From the NCBI GenBank assembly GCA_032622095.1, contig CP136062.1:133505282-133569281 (forward strand): a stretch of DNA of 64,000 nucleotides, read 5' to 3'. The notes beneath the pieces are model-generated. The model saw nothing but the letters and a program-made list of their open reading frames with translations. It ran no database searches and was not told where the DNA came from. The stretch is from Siphonodentalium dalli. Lineage: Eukaryota > Mollusca > Scaphopoda > Gadilida > Siphonodentaliidae. Made by a program: the position numbers and the translations under genes. Of the stretch, positions 22,986 through 35,082 are shown piece after piece (position 1 is the first letter of the stretch; each line of letters starts with the position of its first letter).

Positions 22986-23119
22986 CACATGTGTTAACGG
23001 GTTTGTCGATATGGCACTTGTACCATCGTGGAAGGATAGAATTCGAGGCTGTGCCTGTTGTTCTATTCTTCTCCGCTTGCAATCTTGCCGTATCAACAAA
23101 CCCATTAACACAATTGTGT
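22986..23119. mobile_element. Short foldback element (family G)
   Basis: The left arm 'CACATGTGTTAACGGGTTTG' then TCGATATGGCA is mirrored at the right by 'TGCCGTATCAACAAACCC' and ATTAACACAATTGTG. A related copy lies at 44628-44768 (shared GGAAGGATA and TCGAGGC type segments). Confidence 0.7.
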
Positions 23120-23178
23120 CACCCTGTGTATTTATTGGCGTTTTCTTGACCCTTTGTTTTTTTTGTTTTTTTGTTTTT

Positions 23179-23348
23179 TTTTAACTAAATTCTCATTGCA
23201 GAGTAGTTCCCTTAGGACATATTTAGATAATAAGCTTAAGCAGATAACAAACAAACTTATTATCTGAACATTTCTTATCAATGAATATGGAGTCCTTCTA
23301 CTCTTGCATAACTGAATGGGACATTCCATTTAATAAATAAAGGGTTGA
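23179..23348. mobile_element. MITE-B copy, partly deleted
   Basis: It has 'AACTAAATTCTCATTG', 'AGTAGTTCCCTTAGGA', 'AACAAACTTATTATCTGAAC' and 'ATAACTGAATGGGACATTCC', and ends AAATAAAGGGTT. Both the left CCCTTTC end and the middle are missing. Confidence 0.8.
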
Positions 23349-23940
23349 GTGTCACTAGTTGAACAGACTGGTTTGTGGTCAGAAACTCTCATGACCAAAA
23401 CATAACGGACCCTATCAGAATTAATCTTTTCTCTTACTTTCAGTGTATTATAAACATGGTTTGTTATTGAATTTTTTTGATGAATGAAATTGTACTGTAT
23501 AATTTACTCTTGGACTCCCAATGTATTTCATCACATTTCATCTTATAATCACAAATCATCCAGGTACAAAATTTGAAGAATTGCTAGACATAAGAGCTTT
23601 CTGAACTGCATGTAGTACCATTCATAAATCGGAATCCACAACCATAAACATTTTCAAACTGAAAATTTAATCCAAAGTTGTAAATTAGCAACCCCAAAGA
23701 GATAATTGGTTAAGGTCACAAAACAGTGCAACATGATCTTGTATAGCACTTTTGTACCCTCTGCAAGAACAAAAGAATTCCCTCCTAATTTCTCTGGTAC
23801 AACCGTCCTCCAGCAGTGTCACGGCTTTGGGAACTCTCTTTCTAAAATTCCATGTTCAAGAAATGTTTTATTTTCACTCTCCCCCTATTTTCAAGCTGGT
23901 ACTTCAAACTTTTCCTTTGTTGGAAATTTACAATTTAAAC

Positions 23941-23952
23941 TCCCCCCCCCCC

Positions 23953-23983
<31 letters not shown>
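23941..23983 (+). repeat. Poly-C tract
   Basis: About 40 C residues interrupted once by T. It creates spurious proline-rich open frames. Tract length is likely to be unreliable in an assembly. Confidence 0.9.
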
Positions 23984-25580
23984 ATTTCCAAATTAATTGC
24001 CATTTCAGTCCCAAAAAAATTATAAAAAGTAATAAGATATTTGACTTTACATAAATTTCACACTAAATACTGGTTGGGATATCAAACCATCAGAACACAT
24101 TCAACGTACTAATGTTGTGTCAGACATGAGATTGCTAACTGTTGAAATTTTGATCAAAGTTGAGGGGTATCACCCTCTGTCCAAACCACCCCCTCACTTT
24201 CACTACATCCCTGTGCTCCAGATTTGAGACATCATCTGAATGAATATGTGAGAGACAATATCATGGAAAATATAGGTGCAACCTACCATTTTAACATTTC
24301 ATATTATCGCCTTGTATATTAGAAGGTTGAGAAAACACCTAATTTCGGATTTCAACTAAAAAATTCAGAAGTGTAGAAGGTCAAATATGGACACGTTTTC
24401 CATGAGATCTTATTTATTTGTGCACTGTCCATCACACTGTACTGTTTTTGTGGATTTTACTAATAATCTTATGGGAGGTTACTGATTTAACATAATTTGC
24501 TTTGTTAGATATATCTAAATTATCAGGTATTGTTTGATCTCACACGTTAAATTAACAAATTATTAATATTTGATGTAGTCATGATGTAAAAGTTAATTTA
24601 CTATAATTATTCATTTCTTCTTTAGTGCTTTTTGATGGATAGAGATTATTATATAATGGTATATATGTGTTAAAGTTTTTTTTACTTTGAATAATATGTT
24701 TGAAAATATAGATAATAATCAACCGTCATTCTTCCTCATTATAATATGGAGATGAGGATTGTTTACAATACTACTTAACCTCAGCATATAGAATGTAAAT
24801 GTAAAAAAATCAGTGAAAAAAAACATAAGTTAATTCCCTAGGTCGTCTGCTGTATAATACTTACAATATAATTGGAGTAGATATATTTCAGATATAATGT
24901 GTGATTAAGTAAGTCAGTTTACCTCACAAGGCTTACATGAGGGTTTTTCACTGGATTAATTAATATTTGATCTATCACATTTTTTTTTATTTTACAATGT
25001 TGTATATTGTTGTATTAAGTGGAAACAATCAGAATTTGGAGTCGCGGAACAGTACCTTGGACATCTGTAATATATAAGGATATAATCCTGGTTTCCTAAT
25101 GTAATTAATTACACAGCTTAATGGCATCCTGCCGAATCACGAACTTATAAATCGCAAAGTGCTTCATGATTTATAAACAATTTGTTATTAGGCGCGCTGC
25201 CATTAAACAGTGTTATATTAGAAAACTGAAATTATTACTTGTTGTTACATCTTAGTGAAAAATATCTACTTGATAGTGCCTTTTGATCGAGTTGGAAATA
25301 TTGTTAAATATAGGAACTATATAGTGATGTCGCATGTTGCTGTGATATAATTCTTTCACTCAGTGTTCACTTCCACCCGAATGTAATTATCATATTTAAA
25401 TTCATTAGTATTTTGGAAACGAATGGCAAAATACTATAGAAAATTAAGTATGTAATTATTAGACTGTCATCAATAATAAACATTTGCAAAAAGAAACATT
25501 GATCATGCATCATGTAGAGACATAAATTCTTCCAAAAATATAATAAAGTATTGAATCATGACTGATGCGTGAATCCCAAA

Positions 25581-26042
25581 TTAAAGGTACTCAATCCGAT
25601 CAGACCGTCCCCATGTCATCAAGTTACAAAAAAAATAAAAAATTCTTCAAAACCGCTTTTGTTATCAGAATCGATTAATTACAACAAAATAAAGCTAACC
25701 GCTTTCAACTATGATATAAAATTTCCCAAAACTTGTTATTTATCAACATGTTGTTCAACGAAATATGGTCATATTTTCACTTTCGTATCACAAAATTTGG
25801 CTGTATTACCACTTGATTTTAGAGTTATCCATCTTCATCCACCAATTTTCTCCAAGACAATCTGTTTGACAACTCGTTTCTGGGCCACAAATAATTAAAC
25901 ATTTCGAGAGATAACAAATTTCAAAATCTGATTACTCTGAGCTTTGATGGGTGGGTTCCTCGACTGGAATCAAAATATTTTGCACCCCCGAAGCCAAATA
26001 AATCGTCATTTGGCAGAATTAATCCAGATTATGCATCTTTAA
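25581..26042. mobile_element. MITE-D copy with TTAA ends
   Basis: The left end is TTAAAGGTACTCAATCCGATC and the right end GATTATGCATCTTTAA, which in reverse complement (TTAAAGATGCATAATC) matches the left in 13 of 16 bases. Internal 'GAGCTTTGATGGGTGGGTTC' is shared with the copies at 32560, 37669 and 39332. It is 462 bp. Confidence 0.85.
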
Positions 26043-27530
26043 AGTTTTATTCCAGTGCACTGTTATGTTGTTACGGGTTATACCATCTGGAATGTTTTAT
26101 ACGGTCTTTAGAATTTGAACACATGCAGCACATGCTAATGACAGTATTTTCCCTACAGCTGTTGGATATCACAAAATGTCATGGTGTTTACGTCATAAAT
26201 AACTCTATCCTACAGTTCCTTTCACATTTTTCCACATACTTCATGATTCATATAATTGCTGGTGATTGTCACCTTATTTGTATATAGTGGGATTACTGTG
26301 CCAGTAATCCTTGTGTGCTTGTTTTTCAAAGTGTGTGCTGTTTGAATGGAGTTATGTAATCGTCTTGTAATTTGCAGAGAAGCCACATCATATCCCTACA
26401 ACAGAAGCTGAAATGGTCAAATAAGACTGCATGTTTCTGTTGATTAGGATATCCAGGATTTACGAAACGTTGACTAGAGTACCCAGGATCTCCAAATCTC
26501 GTCCATATTGACACAGGACCTTGATATTAGAGATCCACGGTACTCAAATCAATGTTTCAAGTCTTTGGTACCCTAATCAACGCAAACGTGCAAACTTGTC
26601 CAACTCGGCACCAGAGAACTGTTATCTACATTCACTGGGCAAATTGTACCCAACAAAACCTGGATTATGTCTACAGTAAGCCCGAAAGAACACAATATAA
26701 CAACAAATAAAATGTCAATATAGATAGGTGTGTCTTTTGGACAATTTGTCCAGCGTTCTTATGTCCCAATGCATTTCTTGGAAGAACTTTTGAAGATTTC
26801 CTTGAGACTTGTTATAATTTATAATACATATAAGTCTCAAGTTGTATAGAAATAGTTCTTCTTATATCAGAACAGGCTGGGTTTCATGATCCAGGTTTTT
26901 AGTTGAGTAGACTTATGGTTTGGTGAGGTCGGTAGGTGGTCGGGAATTACCAATTCAAAAAAGTTAACTTTTCTTGGCTGCGTTTCATTTTCAAATACAT
27001 TGGATTACTTCTACCTGACATGTGTTATGTCATGTAAAATTAATGATAATTTAGAGTTTTTCTTCCTCGCTCTACCATCAAGAGGAAACTATGACTTTAA
27101 GAAGCAAAGTTGTTTGAAGAAACATATGTTTGTGGACTTGAATATATGGTCTCATGGCTTATTCATTCTCACTCATTCCATGTGCTAGCTGGTGGTTACT
27201 TTTTATGTTGGTACCTGGTCATTGTCAAGTAATATTCTTTGTATCTTGTGGTTAAACTTCAATGCAGCCCTTGTAAAAAATCGGGCATTCTTTAACAGAG
27301 ATGTTTCCGAAAGTTATACAAGGAAGGAAGGTTGTTGTGAGAAAAATGACAGTAACGATTACTATATTATTTGTCTCAATAAGTTCACATATTGGGGAAA
27401 AAAAATTCTCAAGCTACTTTCACATTTACTCATCGGCATCATATTGATACCTCAATACGGAATATGGGTTGTTGCCATTCATCGGAAAGCTCTCATATAT
27501 AGGAGAATGCACTAACTTATACGGTCAAGG

Positions 27531-27691
27531 TACAGTAATGCTCTAAATAATCGGCTTGTTGCCATTCATCGGAAAGCTCTCACTGAGACCTTTCCGATGA
27601 ATGGCAACAAGCCATATTTCCGACTAAATCCTGAAAAATTACCCATAATTCTGCTGTGGTTAAGGAGTCGATTATTTAGGGCATTACTATA
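27531..27691. mobile_element. MITE-C copy, left arm internally deleted
   Basis: It begins TACAGTAATGCTCTAAATAA and ends GGGCATTACTATA. The hairpin 'GCCATTCATCGGAAAG' / 'CTTTCCGATGAATGGC' is intact, but the rest of the left arm is gone. Just upstream (27468-27530) is a chimera of the same MITE-C loop sequence and a MITE-A piece ('AGGAGAATGCACTAACTTA'). Confidence 0.82.
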
Positions 27692-27776
27692 GATGAAGAA
27701 AAATTGGCGTCCGTCCACTGACAGGCGATCTTTCCAAAAAGTTGAAGTTCAAGATCCGGTTGAATATTTCTTTCAT

Positions 27777-28051
27777 TTAACCCTTTCCATACTAAACACT
27801 CATTGATGATTAGTTAGTTCCCTTAGGAAATGTTCACATAATAAGTTCACAATAGGTCGTTCTCATTTGTTGAACTTATTATCTGAACATTTGCCACCAA
27901 TTTATATGAATATTTCAGCAATTGTATTATTTTTTCAGCTGACTGCCATCTGCTAATTTATCCTAAACACTCCTCCAAATGAATAATAGACCATTCCAAT
28001 GTATACCTTTACAATTGAATGGGAGAAACCATTTAGTATAGAAAGGGTTAA
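27777..28051. mobile_element. MITE-B copy, full length with TTAA ends
   Basis: It begins TTAACCCTTTCCATACTAAAC and ends AGTATAGAAAGGGTTAA, with the internal inverted repeat 'TGTTCACATAATAAGTTCA' / 'TGAACTTATTATCTGAACA'. Confidence 0.92.
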
Positions 28052-28503
28052 AAACCTTCCATACTCATGCTTGTAGGTTGCATCATTCTGTACCAGACTG
28101 TATCGTGCTGTATAGAATTTTCCATTATAATCTGGTTTCTGGTTCTGCAAATGATTCTAAGACTGAGAAATGTGTGCGAAAATGTTGGAATTGTTAAGTA
28201 TGGTTGACAATCTGCTGTTACAATGTTGGATATTCTGAAATAAACAACATTTAATTAAGTTATTTTTTCCATGTCATCTTGCCCTTGTATCTGGTTGGGG
28301 GGTGGGGGGGGGGGGGTGGTAACAGCCAGTGTTACAGATTATTCCAGAATTACCTCTGAAATGATCACCTCCATTTCAATTTGAATTGCTTAACACAATA
28401 CTAAAAGACCAATATAAACACCTCAACAAAGTAAGTTCCCACCTGATATTTTCGAGGATATCTTCAGATTAGAATGCGAGGAAACTGGGAAGATAATGTC
28501 TCG

Positions 28504-28787
28504 TACAGTAATGCCCTAAATAATCGACTCCTTAAACACAGCAGAATTATGGGTAATTTTTCAGGATTTAGTCGGAAATATGGCTTGTTGACTTTCATCG
28601 GAAAGCTCGCAGTGAGAGCTTTCCGATGCATGGCAACAAGCCATATTTCCGACTAAATCCTGAAAAATTACCCATAATTCTGCTGTGGTTAAGGAGTCGA
28701 TTATTTAGCATATTTCCGACTAAATCCTGAAAAATTACCCATAATTCTGCTGTGGTTAAGGAGTCGAGTATTTAGGTCATTACTGTA
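28504..28787. mobile_element. MITE-C copy with duplicated right arm
   Basis: TACAGTAATGCCCTAAATAA starts the element, and the arms meet at 'GGAAAGCTCGCAGTGAGAGC'. After the right arm's GTCGATTATTTAG, the arm is repeated from CATATTTCCGACTAAATCC to the true end GGTCATTACTGTA. The duplication is about 75 bp. Confidence 0.88.
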
Positions 28788-29042
28788 TGTTACCAACATA
28801 TCTTATAACTAATGATTTAGTTAGTGGCTACATGCTTGAATGAACGCAAGTTGAATGGTAAGTCAACTTTCCAAAAATCAGTTGAAGGCAGGTGAACCTC
28901 TCCTTGATGAATTGGCACCAAAGGGAGCGAGCAGTCTACAAAACAGTAGCTAATGACACAAAATGATATGACATTCCTCATCTGCTGCAAGAGTAATTGT
29001 CCGGGGTTTCCAGCAGTACTAAGCTGTTCTTCACATGAGTTT

Positions 29043-29274
29043 TTAACCCTTTCATGATGGGAGCTTCGTTGGTGCAACATTAAAGATCGTGTGCCAATGC
29101 ATTCTCTTTTATATGCGAGTATGTACTGGCTTACAAGGTCAATGTAAATATTGTTAGGCCAATGTATTCTCTTATATATGTGAGGCTCCCTATGGGAGAC
29201 TCGCATATATAAGAGAATGCGTTGGCACAGGGTTTTCGCTAATTTTCAAGAAGCTCCAGTCATGAAAGGGTTAA
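29043..29274. mobile_element. MITE-A copy with TTAA ends
   Basis: It starts TTAACCCTTTCATGATGGG and ends AGTCATGAAAGGGTTAA. It contains the two TATATAAGAGAATGC palindromes and the 'CTTACAAGGTCAATGTAAAT' linker, and is a good reference copy of the family. Confidence 0.92.
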
Positions 29275-29731
29275 ATGAGTTTTGCTACTTTTGAATTGAG
29301 CACTACCTCTACCCATGTGGCGATCATGCAAGCTCACATCAACTACTAATATACTGAATGTACAAGTAAACCTTCATGACAATAGGCCTCAGAATATTTT
29401 AGATACAGGGTAATATATCGGGGGAACCTGACTTATTTTGAGGTGCCTATTAAGTTCTTAGGATATTTCCGGGATCAACCTTGGGTAAATTTTGGGGTGA
29501 AGCGTCTTCTCCTTGATACAAAAATGAGGCAAATCACTGATTATCTCAAATCAGAACTCCCTTTGTGTGAATCCCCCTTTCTGACACCAAACAACAAATG
29601 CTACGCTTCTTGCCTTTGGCAACCTACCTCATACTACAATTGTCTCTCCCATACACAAGAGTACCCAGTTGGGAGTCTGTGGATTTTGTCAGTATACTGA
29701 TGCAATTGTTAGCTGCTCGGATTGCTTTCCC

Positions 29732-30008
29732 TTAAGGACTTTGCTAACCCAATTTTCCCCAAATTTGATGGAGTCAAAATAAAGGTTTATGTTCACTTTT
29801 ATTAGTAATCACAGTAACCAAGCCCATGAATGAAACATTTAAGAGTATAATTCATGGTGGAATATGTTAGAAATACTAAATGTGAAATATATAGAGGTTT
29901 TTAAAATAAAAAATTTCGAACCCAAAATCAATAAACACAAAAGTGAACATAAACCTTTATTTTGGACTCCATTAAATTTTGGGAAAATTGGGTTAGCAAA
30001 GTCCTTAA
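29732..30008. mobile_element. TTAA element E1, about 70-bp inverted repeats
   Basis: The left end is TTAAGGACTTTGCTAACCC and the right end GGGTTAGCAAAGTCCTTAA. Pairing continues inward through 'AATTTTCCC' and 'AAAGGTTTATGTTCACTTTT'. The right TTAA (30005-30008) is also the left TTAA of the neighbouring element E2. Confidence 0.88.
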
Positions 30009-30501
30009 ACGGGTCATGCACATCCTGAATTCGACTATTATAGTGGTATATGCCTATTACCGTTTTGTTAATTTGATAAAAGAGGGATAATCCAAAATCA
30101 AATTTAACACAAATATTATTCAAAATCAGTCGCACTAATTCGGTATCATACATATAGTTTGTCCAGGAGACTAATTAATCATGACGACACACGATAACCA
30201 ACTCAATTAGCATGCAATTAGTTGAAATGTTATGAAGGAGCGATTGAGTCATCATGTTATTGTCATTTAGATAGGCATATACAAGTAATATTATAATGTT
30301 ATTGAATAACAAAGCTGGCACAAAAGATCGCACAACAAATTTTGTCGGAAGACTGTTCACTTGCTGCGATATTGTTAAGAGTGACATTTGGCTGTGCACT
30401 GGTATGCGCCGTCGTATTCCCGATGCAAATAAAGGAAATATGATATGCTATAGTCATATACCACTATAATAGTGGAATTCAGGATGTGCCTGACCTGTTA
30501 A
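30005..30501. mobile_element. TTAA element E2, about 50-bp inverted repeats
   Basis: The left end is TTAAACGGGTCATGCACATC and the right end GATGTGCCTGACCTGTTAA. The arms continue as 'CTGAATTCGACTATTATAGTGG' on the left and its reverse complement on the right. The 74-codon - strand open frame inside (30175-30399) has no recognised domain. Confidence 0.85.
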
Positions 30502-32559
30502 ATACTTATTGCACATTGTAAATTTATGTGGATTTTCTGTATAAATGCATCCATTAAATTTATTATACCCATATGATTGAAGGAAATGGTGGAAAATATG
30601 CCATTCTTGTGACATTTGGTCTTATGCCCCTAAAAATAAACACCTGGTGGTGATCAATTATGTTTGGCCAATTACACAGTGTCGGACCGAAGGTCATCGA
30701 CAACACACAGCATTTTCGACAGACGAAGGGGACATTAATCTACATTTGATGCTACAGTTATTTTTCCAATGTCTCAATGCTATAGATCCAATAGTTTATT
30801 TGATGTTTTAGCTGAAATCGGTGTACTTTTTTTCATATTTTCAAAACAGCGATCACTCAATGCATTTTCAATGGGAACTTGTACGACCAATTACAATTAA
30901 TACATGTACACATCAATTGCGTGTGTTTACTTTGTACATGGTACAGCGAGTTTCTTATAATTCCTCACTCTCAGACCACCGGTCTTGATCATATTTCATG
31001 CCTTAGTCACAAGAGATGCCTTTTGAAATGAGTCGAAAATGCTATGGTGCCACTCTGATCTTATGTTATCATTTTTGTTCGCATCCGATCAAATGCCCCA
31101 GTTCCGAGCCGATTCCTTGTAATTTAACTTTAGCAGGCATTTCAACACATTTCCAATCGCTAGTTGTGGTATAGTGCCAGTAAAACCACATATCAGTGAT
31201 TACTTGTGATAAATTTCATTTCAATTTAAGAGTTTATCTTGACATAAACCTTTGTTTATCCTCTTTTCGGAATGTACTCTGGGATGGAAGTATCATCGAT
31301 TTCTATGGAGGATTCAGACATTGCTGAACCTATCCTGCGATTTGCATTCAACTGAAACAAATGCCTCTCCTCTGGCTACAAGCACTCCCATCCGACCGAA
31401 CCAATGTGTCAGCCACCAATGTCTACCTCCTATTAATGTATATTCGGGACAATGTTCTAACACCACGCGCCATAATTATGGTTTTATCCTGGACATAAAG
31501 AGGCTTGATATCACACATATACATAACCCCTGCATACAATGGCTATAGTATATTATACGAACAATAAATGCAGGAACAAATATGTACAACAATTGATCGG
31601 AATATATATATATTACTCAGGTAAGACACATTTTGAAACATTCCGCATGATTCCAAGGCATGTTACCCAATTATGGCTGCTAGATCTATTCAAAATGCGC
31701 ACTGGGGCCTATCAAATGCAGAATGCGAACCTTAGCATCCAAAAATGTGCACTGGGGCATGCTTGACTTGCAAATAAAGATGCATATGTTGCAAATACCA
31801 TTGAAATATCTGACATTTCATATCGGATTAGGACAAACAGAAATCGTCTAGACGAAATATTACCAAAAATTAGCTGGGAAAGTCTGCTTTTGTAGCGAAA
31901 ATAGCATTTAAAAACAGACATTGTGAATATAATCAACAAATCTTACTGATCGGTTTGATAGTTTTGGTCAACGAATATTGATAAAATCAATGGTTATCTA
32001 TAGCAACAGAAGTCGATAAACGCTCACACATATATAGTATTCCTGATAATGATAGAAATGCTGACCATGTTCTGTAATGTCTTGTCCATTTCTCGTGAAA
32101 ATGCAAGAGCGCACCGTGATTGATTGATTGCGCATCATGTCCAAAACTTAATGTGAACCAGTTCTCTCGGGGCAGGTGCAACACCTTGAATTCATATTTA
32201 CTGAAATCAGAAATCCACTGTATGTATGATGCAGATCGAATGATTAATTTTATTGACGCCCTTCAAACTTTCAAAGGCTTTTAATGTGTAAGGATAATAT
32301 AATATGCCCTCAGATTCATTCCCGATGTGACTAATGTGAAATTCCAAATGCATGGAAAATCCTAAAGGTAAAACATGAAACACATATGCTGTATATCTTT
32401 ATAAAAAATTGGTAAAACAATTTCAACAGACATATAATACCGGTACATATGGTATAACAGTAAACAATTTCATTCACAGCCTTGTGGATTATAAAAATAT
32501 CACAAACAGATCAAATATTACAACATGCATTAATAAATATTATTCAAATTGTATCTCAC

Positions 32560-32938
32560 TTAAAGGTACTCAATCCGATCAGAGGGTCCTATATTACTAT
32601 TTCTTTGGCTTTGGGGGTATAAAATATCTGATTCGAGTCGAGGAACCCACCCATCAAAGCTCAGAGTGATTAGATATCGATTTTTGAAGTTTGTTAATTA
32701 TTGGAGATCTGTCCCACAAGTTAGCAGAACCACGTGCTCAAAACGGACAAATTGCACCCGCAACGTGGTTCTGCCAACTTGTGGGCTACATCTCCGAAAA
32801 TTAATAGATTTCAAAAATCGATATCTAATCACTCTGAGCTTTGATGGGTCGGTTCCTCGACTCGAATCAAATATTTTTTATCCCCAAAGCCAAAGAAATA
32901 GTAATATAGCACCCTCTGATCGGATTGAGTACCTTTAA
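32560..32938. mobile_element. MITE-D palindromic copy with TTAA ends
   Basis: It starts TTAAAGGTACTCAATCCGATC and ends GATCGGATTGAGTACCTTTAA, so both ends are the same terminus. The arms, including 'CAAAGCTCAGAGTGATTAGA' and 'GCAGAACCACGT', pair over about 165 bp to give a foldback structure. Confidence 0.9.
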
Positions 32939-34469
32939 AAAAAAATCCCATTTATTTAAAGGCCCATTTAATTTTTTCGAGTCACCGATTATATTTGTTA
33001 TAGTGCCTTGATATACAGTTTTAATAACAATCTATGACATAAAATATGATCAAAATACTATAATTCATCATCATTTGGAACATCTGTGTCTCAGAGAACA
33101 TCTGTGTCTCAGAAGGTGCCCGTAGAGTAATAGAAAATAGCTGAAATCAGAAACATTACCCCCCCCCCCCCGTCTCGCTCACAGAATGCAACAAAATTCA
33201 AAGTGAGATATAGGGTTATTCCCCTTCCATTGAAAATAATTGTCTTTGCAGTACAGTCCATATGAAACTTAAGCACAGAAAACATGTCACTCAACAAAAA
33301 CATGTTCACAGTTTATTACACAAGATAAGTTGATAATACAATGTTTTGAAGCTTCCTGTTTCAAATGGAAATATAACATGGCATATATTTTATATAATGT
33401 GATCTGTGGGGTTCGAAAATTAATTTGGCCTTTAATTGACTCCGAATGCATAAAAGTTTGCAATAATGAAGCCTTCAGAGGTTTAAATCTCTTGAATTGA
33501 TAAATTTTTTTACTATATGTATATCTCACAGGAAAACTTTTTCTAAATAAATCAATAGGATTTTTGTTAGTTATTCATGTTGTCTACATGAAATGATGGT
33601 TGGGTGATAGATGTTTTTGATAGTATAAATGATTTATCGAAAAAATCATCCCCCAGAAGTGAATATAGAAGTTTTCACTTTCACACTAACCTGTGTGTGC
33701 GACCGTTTTACTTGCATGTACATGAACCAATGCACTATCAGGATATTTCAGAATTCTCGCAATCAGTAGAATTATCCTTTACTATTATTATTATACAGAT
33801 ACACAATTATACTATACACAATTATGAGGCAAATAAACGGAAGAATACAGGAACAATATTTCTCTATTCTGTGGTTGGTGAAGTAAACAGGTAGCGATCA
33901 GATGTTGGCTTTGCTACATCGATTGAAGGCAATTTATGATCATAAATGTTCGAATTCTGTGGAAACGCATATTATAAAAAGAATATCTAGTGTTTTTGAG
34001 TGGATACCGAATGTTTATTCTTGCTCGTGGCAAGCCACTTGCAAAAATAATTTTTTTAAATCATTTTCGGTATCCACTCATAAACATCAGATATTCTCTG
34101 TGTTTTCTATTATATTACGTTTATGCCATGCATTTCTTATAGATATTTTATTTAATAAATTATTAATGTTCGCATGTGTGCGGAGTTTGGAATTAGGGTT
34201 GCCAGCAAGAAAATAGTTTTATTCTTGAACATTACTGCATTTTTGATGATATAATATGAAATAATATTGAATTGAGACAAATTAATAGATTAGACTCTTT
34301 ATAGGCATATTTATTTTTAAACAAACAAAGGTAATGAGTCAACTGCAAATAGAATTAACAAAACAAACAACTTATCTGCATATGAAAAGCCATGCATCGA
34401 CAATATCACACAGGAAATCTTTATACAAATAAATCCACAGGGCCAAGCCTCCATCTTAGTAGATAGATA

Positions 34470-34965
34470 TCTAATATATATTTTGGGACTTCTGTCTGTT
34501 TGTTTGTTAGCAATGGCCGGGAAAACTGCCGGACTAAATTTGATACCTAGGGGTATTTTGTCCGGGGAGTGTTTTGGACGGGTCAAATCGTGACCCCGAC
34601 CTGACCTTAACCTTCAAAATGGTCAATTCAAGGTTAAATCGCGCCTTTCGACGGACGGATTTCGACGAAATTTGATACCTTGGGGTAATTTTGTCCGGGG
34701 AGTGTTTTGGATGGGTCAAATCGTGACCACAACCTGACCTTGACCTTCAAAATGGTCAATTCAAGGTCAAATCTCGCCTTTCGACGGATTTCAACGAAAT
34801 TTGATACCTAGGAGTACTTTTGTCCGGGGAGTGTTTTTGACAGGTCAAATTGTGACCCTGACCTGACCTTGACCTTCAAAATGGTCAATTCAAGGTCAAA
34901 TCGCGCCTTTCAACGGATGAAAGCAAAGGGGAAACAGCCCGGACGAAGTCGGGTAACCCTGCTAG
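34470..34965 (+). mobile_element. Helitron-like non-autonomous element
   Basis: The 3' end has a hairpin (CCCGGAC-GAA-GTCGGG, 34938-34953) then TAACCCTG and CTAG followed by T, the pattern of Helitron 3' ends (hairpin plus CTRR, insertion before T). The likely 5' end is TC at 34470, preceded by A, in ATCTAATATATATTTTGG. Between them are three tandem units of about 130 bp, each with 'TTTGTCCGGGGAGTGTTTT' and 'TTCAAAATGGTCAATTCAAGG'. No Rep/helicase is encoded. Confidence 0.82.
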
Positions 34966-35067
34966 TTAAATATAAATCAGAACTTCTCGGAAGTAGGTTG
35001 TTATTGGAGTAGGGCAGTGACAAAATGGTCATAAATGTGGTTATATGTTTATGAGCACAATCACTTT

Positions 35068-35082
35068 GGGGGGGGGGGGGGG
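35068..35082 (+). repeat. Poly-G tract
   Basis: A run of about 15 G residues. The regions on either side (34966-36368) hold no element I can bound and no exon. Confidence 0.8.

Noticed and set aside
23706-24054. Two overlapping proline-rich open frames
   Set aside because: The proline runs come from the poly-C tract at 23941-23983, in two frames. No other coding signal.
28817-29206. 129-codon - strand open frame
   Set aside because: Its N-terminal half is MITE-A sequence; the remainder has no recognisable motif or splice context.
29443-29700. 85-codon + strand open frame outside known repeats
   Set aside because: No motif, no convincing splice sites, and no similarity I can recognise; treated as chance.
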